Source: CAVYXK01 sp963708245 (GTDB lineage: Bacteria > Pseudomonadota > Alphaproteobacteria > Acetobacterales > Acetobacteraceae). From it: a DNA stretch of 64,000 nt. Shown piece after piece: positions 23,422 through 31,491 of the stretch. The notes under the pieces are model-generated. The model worked only from the letters and a program-made list of their open reading frames with translations. It was not told where the DNA came from and ran no database searches. Numbering within the stretch: position 1 is the first letter of the stretch; each line of letters begins with the position of its first letter. The stretch is taken from positions 1,178,001 to 1,242,000 of the forward strand of contig OY970201.1 in the NCBI GenBank assembly GCA_963708245.1, written 5' to 3'. A program made the position numbers and the translations under genes.

Positions 23422-26241
23422 ATGGCGGCGATTGAGTTTCAGGTTGGCGTTGCGGCTTTTCTCCAGGCACAGAAGACGGTCCTCCAGGCCCAGCAATTGT
23501 GCCCACCCGCGCCGATTTCGGTGGGACCGGTTCAGGTCGTCGTCGATCGCTTCGAGCTCGATAACAGTACGTTCCGGCATAATGTACCCGTCAGCTACAC
23601 GATCCTTTACCGACAGCCCGGTCAGACGGTCGATTATTCCGCCATAAGCGTGCCAGGGTTCCAGACGCAGATCGCGCAACTCGTCACGGCCTATGTCACT
23701 GCATTCGACGATCTTGTCGCGCATCCCAACGGCTTGCCGGATGTCATCGTCCCGCTTCCCTTCACGATCGTCATCAACGTCGATTTCTATGCCATCAATC
23801 AGCTTTGCTATCTGGCGCTGAGTTTTGCCACGCTTGAGGTCGGGCCGCTGCCAACGCTGCCGCCCAACTTCGATCCGTTGCAGATTCCCTTGCCGATCAC
23901 CGCGTCCGGTATCGCCACAGCCCTGACCGCGGCGCTGACCGCGCTGATCCCGGACCGGGTTTTCCCGCTTGACCCACTCAGTCTGTTGCGCACGGTGGGT
24001 GCCGCACCGGACCCGACGCAGATCGTCAATGCCGGCATCAGCGTCGACTCACAGCTTCAACGGTTGGCGCTGCATATCGAGATCGGGGCACCGGCGGAAA
24101 ATCCGGATCTGCCCTGGTTGAACTTCTTTCAGGGTATTTTCCCCGACCGTCTTCAGGGGGCTGAATTTGGTCTGTTCCTGGCGGGCGATTACATCGCCTT
24201 AATCTTACAGACAGGTATCGACCGAGCGGTGGCCGGTTTGCTGCCCGATCAGTTGGATCTGTTCGTGACCTCGACATACTCGAACGCCACTGGCAGCGCA
24301 GTGATCTTGAACAGTATCCTGGGGATCTACCATCTGCCCGACCCGTTTGGCCCGCTCGAGCTGAATCCGGTCATTCCTGTCACATTTTCCGTTCCGACGC
24401 CGTCGGTGCTGGCGATTGACCTTGGCTTTCCGGATATTTCACAACTTGCCGACCAGCTTGAGCACGTCATACCCACGTTCGCCGGTCCCTTGGGTTTTTT
24501 TCTGCAGGGGCTGATCAATTCCGCGGTGTCCGACCTGAAGGATCCCGACCTTGGGCCGAACTGCAAGCGGACCTCGCCCAGCAATGTTCATTGCGAAACA
24601 ATCCCGGCATTGCCGAGCATCGCCGGTCTCGCCCCGCCGTTGATCACCGGGCTGCTGGCGCTTGATGACGGCATCTCGATCACGGGCGTGCTCCGGCAGA
24701 CCGCTTTCACCACCGGCACACTCAGCGTCACAGCAGAGTCGTTTGAGTTCGTGCCGCCGAGCTTCTCATGTGCCGGCGCAGGGCCGGAGATCGTCGCGGC
24801 GTTCGCCAACTCTCCGTCCAGCTTCGACATTCTGTTCGCCAATATCGAGGTCTTCTACAGCGGGACAATGCCCGTGTTTTTCTGCGGAGCCGTGCCGCTG
24901 AACGATCCGCTGGGCGTCTTTCCGGCCAGCGCGGTCACGCCGGACTATCCCAAGGCGCCACTGACCCTTACGGTGCATCCGCCGATCCCGCCGGCAAACT
25001 ATTACGGTCCCGGAGGACCGCCGGGTGCTACGGACTATCCCTGCGATCTGCTGGTCAGAACCACAGGCGGCACTCGGTTCATCCGTATAGCGCCGCCGCC
25101 GTTCCTAACCCGGGCCGACATCGATCGTCTCGAGGCAGACCTCCTCGTCAACTTGGTCAATTGTGAACAACTCGTCGAATCCTGGTTTGATCGCCTTTTC
25201 AACTATCATCCGGAGTGGGGTATCGAGCCGCCGGACGGCGAGCAGATCGCGCATATGTGGAACGTGGAAGTGGTCGGGCTGAATGTGGGCGAAGCTGTCG
25301 CCTTGCAAGACGCCGCCGGGCGCACACTGGTGACCGCCACGGCGCGGGACGCTGCGTCGCTACGGCTATCCGCGTTGCTGGCACCAGCCGGGCAGACCGA
25401 ATTGACCGTACTGCGCGAAGCGGCCGCCCCCACGGCCGTGGGGGCGGCCGCTTCTGCCCCTGTGCGCGGCATCGGTGTCGACCAGCAGTTGATGGTTCAG
25501 ATCGGTTTGATCCAACTGCATGAACCCTGCCTCGATCTCGGCGCAGCGCCAATCCTGGGCAAGCCCTGCGCCCTGGCCGTGCTGCAAGGTGGGTTGGTGG
25601 CCTATGACCTGTCGCGCCCGCTGTCGCCTTCAGCCGTTGCAACGTTCCAGGTCCTCGGACTGCGGGGCGTGCGGAAATGGGACAACGGCATCCTGCTGTT
25701 CGGCGATAGCGGGCTTCAGGTGCGCGACCAGACCGGGCGGATCGTTATGGCGTCGTCGTGCTGTGAGGCATGGGGGGTGAGAGACGCGGTCATCAGCGGC
25801 AAGTGGATCTTCGCGCTCTCCGCGCATGAACTGCATGTCTATACGCCGTATTTATGCAAGGCGCGATCGATGCGACTGGAACATGGGCATACCGCTGTGC
25901 TGGTGAAAGGCAAACTGGCGGTTGGCACAGCCGAGGCGATCCACGTTTACGACATCGGCGATCGGTTCGTTTTGCGGCAGACGAGCAGCCTGAAGATGCC
26001 CCATCTGGCCCGCGTGTCGCGGCCATTCGGCGCCAAGGCCGGGACGCTGCTGGCCACCCGCGAGGATGGATCCGCGCTTTTGCTCAGCCTGAGTGCCGAC
26101 GGATTGCAGGAAGATGCGGTATTTCCCCAGAAGCCGTGGTTCGATGGCGCGGTGCGTGTCGGCCCGATCCTGGTGCGGCGCGCGCCGACCGACAGTTCGC
26201 TCGAAATCAGCCGGTTCGGCCCGTCCGGCGTCACACACTGA
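23422..26241 (+). CDS. Large protein of unknown function with possible C-terminal propeller-like repeats
   Basis: About 939 residues from ATG 23422 (AGGAAG 8 nt upstream; the frame opens at 23356). I recognise no family. The N-terminal two thirds are rich in Pro, Leu, Asp and Phe with repeated motifs of the type PLGPLP/PDPFGPLELNPVIPV, and have no signal peptide or membrane helix. Around residues 600-660 a segment suggests an Ig-like or dockable beta domain (AVALQDAAGRTLVTATA). Then a linker encoded by a perfect palindrome (~666-678) leads to a C-terminal part of about 200 residues. Short beta-strand repeats there (GLVAYDLS, GLQVRDQTG, ELHVYTP, AIHVYDIGD) look like propeller blades of LVIVD type. 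Transcribed alone. Confidence 0.75.
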   Translation: MAAIEFQVGVAAFLQAQKTVLQAQQLCPPAPISVGPVQVVVDRFELDNSTFRHNVPVSYTILYRQPGQTVDYSAISVPGFQTQIAQLVTAYVTAFDDLVAHPNGLPDVIVPLPFTIVINVDFYAINQLCYLALSFATLEVGPLPTLPPNFDPLQIPLPITASGIATALTAALTALIPDRVFPLDPLSLLRTVGAAPDPTQIVNAGISVDSQLQRLALHIEIGAPAENPDLPWLNFFQGIFPDRLQGAEFGLFLAGDYIALILQTGIDRAVAGLLPDQLDLFVTSTYSNATGSAVILNSILGIYHLPDPFGPLELNPVIPVTFSVPTPSVLAIDLGFPDISQLADQLEHVIPTFAGPLGFFLQGLINSAVSDLKDPDLGPNCKRTSPSNVHCETIPALPSIAGLAPPLITGLLALDDGISITGVLRQTAFTTGTLSVTAESFEFVPPSFSCAGAGPEIVAAFANSPSSFDILFANIEVFYSGTMPVFFCGAVPLNDPLGVFPASAVTPDYPKAPLTLTVHPPIPPANYYGPGGPPGATDYPCDLLVRTTGGTRFIRIAPPPFLTRADIDRLEADLLVNLVNCEQLVESWFDRLFNYHPEWGIEPPDGEQIAHMWNVEVVGLNVGEAVALQDAAGRTLVTATARDAASLRLSALLAPAGQTELTVLREAAAPTAVGAAASAPVRGIGVDQQLMVQIGLIQLHEPCLDLGAAPILGKPCALAVLQGGLVAYDLSRPLSPSAVATFQVLGLRGVRKWDNGILLFGDSGLQVRDQTGRIVMASSCCEAWGVRDAVISGKWIFALSAHELHVYTPYLCKARSMRLEHGHTAVLVKGKLAVGTAEAIHVYDIGDRFVLRQTSSLKMPHLARVSRPFGAKAGTLLATREDGSALLLSLSADGLQEDAVFPQKPWFDGAVRVGPILVRRAPTDSSLEISRFGPSGVTH
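25417..25454. repeat. Perfect 38-bp palindrome inside the unknown large gene
   Basis: The half GAAGCGGCCGCCCCCACGG (25417-25435) is followed directly by its exact complement ending at 25454, with no loop. It encodes the Ala-rich linker EAAAPTAVGAAAS, and symmetry breaks at the next base on each side. It contains the sequence GCGGCCGC twice. Confidence 0.95.
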
Positions 26242-26298
26242 ACTCCAGCGTCACACCGAACGCGTCGGCCGCCGGCACCAGCACGCTGGTGCCGATCC

Positions 26299-26508
26299 GG
26301 TTTAGTAGCGGCTCAGATCAGACTGAAGGACGCTGTTGCGGCTGCCGAGAAAGCGCTTCGTGACGCAATTTCTAATTATAAGTCTGCCTGGATCCGCGCC
26401 GGACTGCGCGACGCCGCTGCTGGGTGACTGGATGGCGAAGCAAACGATGCAGCGCACTGGGGTGCCCTGAATGACGATTGGCATCGTGTACCGCGATGGG
26501 GCGATTAA
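26299..26508 (+). pseudogene. Decayed gene remnant with in-frame stop
   Basis: The frame from 26299 reads GLVAAQIRLKDAVAAAEKAL, RDAISNYKSAWIRAGLRDAAAG, hits TGA at ~26419, and continues in the same frame as LDGEANDAAHWGALNDDW and HRVPRWGD to a stop at 26506. Both halves look like genuine protein, so a nonsense mutation in the 3' part of an otherwise lost gene is likely. On the opposite strand a 25-residue tail (RIGTSVLVPAADAFGVTLEF) overlaps the end of the large unknown gene and may be a second remnant. The rest of the 550-bp gap up to dapF shows nothing I can name. The family is not recognised. Confidence 0.5.
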
Positions 26509-26791
26509 CCTTAGGGTGGCGTGTGTGTGCGGCCATCTCGGAGCCTCCCTGCATTCGAAGTCACGATGGCGTCGTTGACCGCCGCGCGCGAGGGACCGCC
26601 GGCAGGAGCGCGAAGGAAAGCTTTAAACGCAGATGTAAGAGGATGCTCGCTAATGCACGCAGATAGCGACAGGCTGAATGTGTCGGGACGTGTGTTGGCG
26701 CCGGCCTGCGACGATCTTCCGATACGCGATAGCCGAGTCCCTGAGTGGACCGAATAGCCAAGCAGGCGTACCGCCTCTATATCGGCCCCCA

Positions 26792-27628
26792 ATGCGCACC
26801 CAGTTCGTGAAGATGCACGGCACCGGCAACGATTTCGTCGTACTCGACGAGCGGGCCGGCAGGCTCGGCCTGACGCCGGCGGAGATCGCGGCGCTGGCTG
26901 ACCGACGAACTGGCATCGGCTGCGACCAGCTCATCACGATGGCGCCCCCGCCATCCGGCTCAACCGCCGACGTTTTCATGCACATCCACAATCCGGACGG
27001 CTCGGAAGCCGGCGCCTGCGGCAACGCCACCCGCTGCGTCGCCGCCCTGCTGGCCGCCGAGACCGGCCGCCATCATCTCGTCATCCAGACCATCGCCGGG
27101 GACCTCAGCGCCAACGTGCTGCGCCCCGACCGGGTGGCCGTGGACATGGGCCCGGCGCGGCTCGACTGGTGCGACATCCCGCTCGCCCGTCCCGCGGACA
27201 CGCTGCACCTCGATCTCGCCGAAGGGCCGGTTGCCGACCCGGCCGCCGCCAGCATGGGCAACCCGCACGCCACCTTCTTCGTCTCCGACCTTGCCTCGAT
27301 CCCGATCGAGACGATCGGACCGCGCCTCGAGCACCATCCGCTCTTCCCCGAGCAAGCCAATATCGGTTTCGCCCAAGTACTGGAACCACATCGCCTCCGG
27401 CTGCGCGTGTGGGAACGCGGCGCGGGCCTGACCCGTGCCTGCGGCTCCGGCGCGTGCGCGGCGCTGGTGAACGCGCATCGCCGCGGCCTGACGGGTCGCG
27501 TCGCGCTCGTCGTCATGGATGGCGGCGAGCTTGCCATCGAGTGGCTGGCCAACGGAAACGTGCTGATGATCGGGCCGGTCGCCATCGCTTTCACCGGCAG
27601 CGTTGATCTCTCGGCCTATCCCCGATGA
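26792..27628 (+). CDS. dapF: Diaminopimelate epimerase
   Basis: 278 residues. It converts LL- to meso-diaminopimelate in lysine and peptidoglycan synthesis. Signatures are the start MHGTGNDFVVLDER and the two catalytic cysteines in PDGSEAGACGNATRCVA and TRACGSGACAALVNA. ATG 26792 is the family start, though the frame opens upstream. Its stop overlaps mtaB as ATGA, starting a dapF-mtaB-ftsY operon that is common in alphaproteobacteria. Confidence 0.97.
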   Translation: MRTQFVKMHGTGNDFVVLDERAGRLGLTPAEIAALADRRTGIGCDQLITMAPPPSGSTADVFMHIHNPDGSEAGACGNATRCVAALLAAETGRHHLVIQTIAGDLSANVLRPDRVAVDMGPARLDWCDIPLARPADTLHLDLAEGPVADPAAASMGNPHATFFVSDLASIPIETIGPRLEHHPLFPEQANIGFAQVLEPHRLRLRVWERGAGLTRACGSGACAALVNAHRRGLTGRVALVVMDGGELAIEWLANGNVLMIGPVAIAFTGSVDLSAYPR

Positions 27629-28854
27629 GCGTCGAGGTCCTGACATTCGGCTGCCGGCTGAACGCGTACGAAAGCGAGGTCATCCGCGGCCATGCTGCGG
27701 CGCTGACCGACACGGTCGTGGTCAACACCTGCGCAGTGACGGCAGAAGCGGAACGCCAGGCACGCCAGGCGATCCGCCGCCTGGTCCGCGAGCGCCCAGG
27801 AACCCCGATCGTCGTCACCGGCTGCGCGGTGCAGATCGATCCGGCTGGCTGGGCCGCACTGCCCGGCGTGTCGCGGGTCCTCGGCAACGCCGAGAAGCTG
27901 AAGCCGGAGAGCTGGATGGCGGACGCGCCCGCGGCGGTCTCGGACATCATGGCGGCGCGCGAGACGGCGCCACAGCTTGTGACGGAATTCGCCGGCCGCG
28001 CCCGCGCCTTCGTGCAGGTGCAGCAGGGCTGCGATCACCGCTGCACCTTTTGCGTCATCCCGTTTGGCCGCGGCCCGAGCCGCAGCGTTCCCGTGGGTGC
28101 CGTGGTGGCGCAGGCGCGCGCTTTGGTCGAGGCCGGCTACCAGGAGCTGGTGCTGACCGGCGTCGATATCGCCAGCTACGGTCCCGACCTGCCGGGTCGG
28201 CCTACACTCGGCCAGCTCGTCCGCCGGCTGCTGGCACTGGTTCCCGAGCTGCCGCGGCTGCGCCTTTCCTCCCTGGACCCGGCTGCCATCGATGACGAGT
28301 TGTGGCGTCTGCTGGCCGAGGAGCCCCGGCTGATGCCGCATCTGCATCTGTCGCTGCAGGCCGGCAGCGACCTGATCCTCAAGCGTATGAAGCGCCGGCA
28401 CCTCGCTGCCGATGCGTACGCCGTGATCCGGCGTGCCCGCGCGCTGCGTCCGGGAATCGCCATCGGCGCCGACCTGATTGCCGGGTTCCCGACCGAGACC
28501 GACAGCCTGTTCCACGAAACTCTCGACTTCATTGATGAGGCTGAGCTGCCGTTCCTGCACGTGTTCCCGTACAGCGAGCGTCCCGGCACGCCAGCCGCCC
28601 GCATGCCGGTGGTGCCGAAGCCGGTGCGGCGCGAGCGCGCGGCCCGCCTGCGCGCAGCGGGACGGCGCACGGCGCTTGGGTTCTTCTCCAGTCAGATCGG
28701 GCGGACCGTGACCCTGCTGACCGAGACCGACCGTTCCGGACATTCCGAGCATTTCGCGCCGGTGCATCTCGTCTCGCCGGCGATCCCCGGCCAGTTGGTC
28801 CAGGCGCGCGTGATCGCCGGCACGGCCGACGGCCTGCTCGCAGCGGTGGTCTGA
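27625..28854 (+). CDS. mtaB: tRNA (N6-threonylcarbamoyladenosine(37)-C2)-methylthiotransferase
   Basis: 409 residues. It is a radical-SAM methylthiotransferase that turns t6A37 into ms2t6A in ANN-decoding tRNAs. Features are the N-terminal UPF0004 domain with cysteines (TFGCRLNAYES, VVNTCAVTAEAE, VVTGCAVQ) and the radical-SAM motif GCDHRCTFCVIP (CxxxCxxC). Next come LTGVDIASYG and SLQAGSDLILKRMKRRH, then a short C-terminal TRAM-like part. It overlaps dapF by 4 bp and ftsY by 1 bp, so it is tightly translationally coupled. Confidence 0.95.
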   Translation: MSVEVLTFGCRLNAYESEVIRGHAAALTDTVVVNTCAVTAEAERQARQAIRRLVRERPGTPIVVTGCAVQIDPAGWAALPGVSRVLGNAEKLKPESWMADAPAAVSDIMAARETAPQLVTEFAGRARAFVQVQQGCDHRCTFCVIPFGRGPSRSVPVGAVVAQARALVEAGYQELVLTGVDIASYGPDLPGRPTLGQLVRRLLALVPELPRLRLSSLDPAAIDDELWRLLAEEPRLMPHLHLSLQAGSDLILKRMKRRHLAADAYAVIRRARALRPGIAIGADLIAGFPTETDSLFHETLDFIDEAELPFLHVFPYSERPGTPAARMPVVPKPVRRERAARLRAAGRRTALGFFSSQIGRTVTLLTETDRSGHSEHFAPVHLVSPAIPGQLVQARVIAGTADGLLAAVV

Positions 28855-29774
28855 TGGCGCTCGGCGGTTTCTTCTCCCGCCTCAAGGAAGGGCTCTCGCA
28901 GAGCACGCAGAAGCTGGGCGGTGGAATCACGCAGGTGTTCCGCAAGCGCCGGCTCGACGAGGAGGCACTGGAAGAGCTGGAGGAGCTGCTGATCTCCGCG
29001 GACCTCGGCACCGAGGCGGCCCAGCGTGTGATTGCCTCGTTCCGCCGCAGCCGTTTCGGCAAGGAGGTGACGGACGAGGAGATCAAGCAGGCGCTGGCTG
29101 AGGAGATCGCCACCATCCTTCGCGCGGTGGCACGCCCGCTGGAACTCGATCCCGAGCGGCGGCCGCATGTCGTGCTGGTGGTCGGGGTAAACGGCACCGG
29201 AAAGACGACAACGATCGGCAAGCTGGCGCAACAGTACCGCGAGCAAGGACTGCACCCCGTGCTCGTCGCTGGCGATACTTTCCGCGCTGCCGCCGTCGAG
29301 CAGCTTCAGATCTGGGGACAACGCACCGGTGCTTCGGTGATCGCCGGTCCGCCGAGGGCGGATGCCGCCGGCTTGGCGTTCGAGGCGCTGAGGCGGGCCG
29401 CGGCGGAACGCGCCGAGGTGCTGCTTGTCGATACCGCCGGCCGGCTCCACAACAAATCAGTCCTGATGGACGAGCTTGCCAAGATCATCCGGGTGATGCG
29501 CAAGCATGACCCGAGCGCGCCGCATTCCGTGCTGCTGGTGCTAGACGCGACCACCGGGCAGAACGCCATCCAGCAGGTGAAGGTTTTCAAGGAAATGGTC
29601 GATGTCACCGGCCTCGTAGTGACGAAGCTGGACGGCAGCGCGCGCGGCGGCATCGTGGTGGCGCTGGCCGAGACGTTCGGTCTGCCCGTGCACGCAGTCG
29701 GGGTCGGAGAACGGGCGAGCGACCTGCGCCCGTTCGACGCGATGGAATTCGCCCGCGGCCTGGTGGGGGTCTGA
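28854..29774 (+). CDS. ftsY: Signal recognition particle receptor FtsY
   Basis: 306 residues. This GTPase docks SRP-ribosome complexes at the inner membrane. The short N domain (KRRLDEEALEELEELLISAD) is followed by the G domain: G1 GVNGTGKTTTIGKLA, then ADTFRAAAVEQL-like (AGDTFRAAAVEQLQIW), G3 DTAGRLHNKSVLMDELAK and G4 TKLDGSARGGIV. It ends with the usual GERASDLRPFDAMEFARGL. The acidic A domain of E. coli FtsY is absent, as is normal for alphaproteobacteria. It shares one base with mtaB. Confidence 0.97.
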   Translation: MALGGFFSRLKEGLSQSTQKLGGGITQVFRKRRLDEEALEELEELLISADLGTEAAQRVIASFRRSRFGKEVTDEEIKQALAEEIATILRAVARPLELDPERRPHVVLVVGVNGTGKTTTIGKLAQQYREQGLHPVLVAGDTFRAAAVEQLQIWGQRTGASVIAGPPRADAAGLAFEALRRAAAERAEVLLVDTAGRLHNKSVLMDELAKIIRVMRKHDPSAPHSVLLVLDATTGQNAIQQVKVFKEMVDVTGLVVTKLDGSARGGIVVALAETFGLPVHAVGVGERASDLRPFDAMEFARGLVGV

Positions 29775-29776
29775 AT

Positions 29777-29834
29777 CCACCTCTCCCGCTCTCTGTGGTA
29801 GAGGTTGGCGCGCAGAGCGCGCCGGGTGAGAGTG
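29777..29834. repeat. Dispersed intergenic palindromic repeat
   Basis: CCACCTCTCCCGC...GTGGTAGAGGTTGG is followed by GCGCGC-AGA-GCGCGC and GGGTGAGAG, giving two nested hairpins. It lies just after ftsY and could also act in termination. The same pattern occurs at 46256. Confidence 0.65.
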
Positions 29835-29992
29835 CCCGGCCGTGAAACTACCGTGGCAGTGGTGCGGCGGCCGCACGAACGCGGCGCCCGCGCAACACCT
29901 CGGGAATCAGTACCGACGACCCGCGCCGCCGACGCAAACTCGTAGTAGCATCGGGTAGGCTTCCGATTGTCCTCCTACGAAGTCGCCCCCGC

Positions 29993-31471
29993 ATGACCGA
30001 GCAAGCGCCCCTTCGGCTGCAACTGCCCGTCGAGGCAACGTTCCCGGACCTGGAATGTGCCCCGGCAAACGAGGATTTCTGCGCCCCGGCGGCACCGCTC
30101 GATCTTCAGGAGCTGGTCGATCGGCCATGCCGCTCGCTGGACGCCGAGTTCAAAAGCTGGCGCAACCTCGACAATCCCGAGGACCAGGCGGAGTTGGCGC
30201 GCGATATCGCGGCGATCGCCAATATCGGCGGAGGCCACATCACGTTTGGCTTCAACGAGGGGACGCTGGCACCCGTCGATACGGAACCGTTCGGAACCAA
30301 CTGCGCCGAGAGCCGCGTCGCGGCGATCGTCAGCACGTATCTGGACTCGCCGCCGCGATGCGAGGTGCATCTGGTGCGTTCGGCGCTTGGCGAATGGCAC
30401 CCGGTTATCCGTGTCGCCGGACATGGCGTCACGCCGGTTGTCGCGCGGCGGGACGGGCCGGCGGTTGGGGGCATGCGCCTGATCGAGCGCGGCGCCGTGT
30501 ACATCCGTCGCCACCGTACTATGCAGCACGGCCTGCCCGGCGTGCCGCGCGCCGAAACCGCCCAGATCAACTCCCCGCAGGACTGGACCACGCTGATCCG
30601 GCGCTGCGTGCGCCAGGACAGCGAAGCACTGCTCGGCATGATCGAAGCGACGTTGGAAGGTCGCCGCACGGCGCCGGCGCTACAGGATCGTCTGGCGGAC
30701 TGGCACCTCGCCGCGCGCCGCGCGTTCCTCGCCCTGGTTCCACGCAGCCCGGCCGCCCCGCTTCTGGCCAGCCGTCATTACGCGCTGAGCTACGCGCTGG
30801 AGCTGTTACATCCGCAGACGCTGGACCATGCGCAGCTTCCGGAGCATTTGCGCCGTTGCGCCTTCGAGGCGCAGGCGCAGTTCCCCCCGGGCCTGCGGAT
30901 GTTCGAGCCGCCCTATCGCCTGGCGGCGAGACCCCGGTTCGTTGCCGATCCGAGTACCGGCGATGACGATACTGATTTCCTGGAGACCGCTTGGCTGCGC
31001 GCCTATCCGCCGACCGAGAATGCCGATCTCTGGCGGGTCTCGCCCAAGGGATTCGCCACGGTTGTAAAGCCGTATGAAGAAGATCGCGCGGAGGTCAATG
31101 CGGCGCTGGGCACGCAGCCCGGCACCTGGCTCAATCCCGATCTGCTGGCGCGTGAATTGGCAGAGCTGGTCTGCCATGCCAGATCTTTCGCCCGCTTCTT
31201 TGCCGGCGCTCGCCGAGCGGTGTTCCGTTGTGATTGGTGGGGCCTGGCCGGGCGTGAACTGTTCGACCCCGAAGGAAGATGGGCACAGAGCGGCGCGGCC
31301 CTCGGAGATCATCGCGCAGCAGCGCTGGACGTGCCGATCGCCTCGCTGATGCAAGCTTGGCCCGAAGCAGTGGCGCGTCTCATGGCGCCGGTACTGCGCG
31401 CGCTCGAGCCCGACCTAGTGCTGGACGCGGACTGGGTGCGCGCACAAGCGCCGCGCTGGCGCCGACGCTGA
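29993..31471 (+). CDS. AlbA_2 (Schlafen-like) domain protein, function unknown
   Basis: 492 residues. The N-terminal half has the AlbA_2 pattern LDAEFKSWRNLDNPEDQAEL, then DIAAIANIGGGHITFGFNE, and VIRVAGHGVTPVV with the end of the domain near GAVYIRRH (~30-180). AlbA_2 domains occur in transcriptional regulators, helicase-like proteins and Schlafen-type nucleases. The remaining ~300 residues match nothing I know and contain many Trp/Arg/Leu; there is no helicase or HTH signature. It is a single gene between ftsY and the convergent PBP gene. A defence or regulatory role is possible; I see no partner supporting either. Confidence 0.65.
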   Translation: MTEQAPLRLQLPVEATFPDLECAPANEDFCAPAAPLDLQELVDRPCRSLDAEFKSWRNLDNPEDQAELARDIAAIANIGGGHITFGFNEGTLAPVDTEPFGTNCAESRVAAIVSTYLDSPPRCEVHLVRSALGEWHPVIRVAGHGVTPVVARRDGPAVGGMRLIERGAVYIRRHRTMQHGLPGVPRAETAQINSPQDWTTLIRRCVRQDSEALLGMIEATLEGRRTAPALQDRLADWHLAARRAFLALVPRSPAAPLLASRHYALSYALELLHPQTLDHAQLPEHLRRCAFEAQAQFPPGLRMFEPPYRLAARPRFVADPSTGDDDTDFLETAWLRAYPPTENADLWRVSPKGFATVVKPYEEDRAEVNAALGTQPGTWLNPDLLARELAELVCHARSFARFFAGARRAVFRCDWWGLAGRELFDPEGRWAQSGAALGDHRAAALDVPIASLMQAWPEAVARLMAPVLRALEPDLVLDADWVRAQAPRWRRR

Positions 31472-31491
31472 CCGACTGGGGATCGTCGGCC

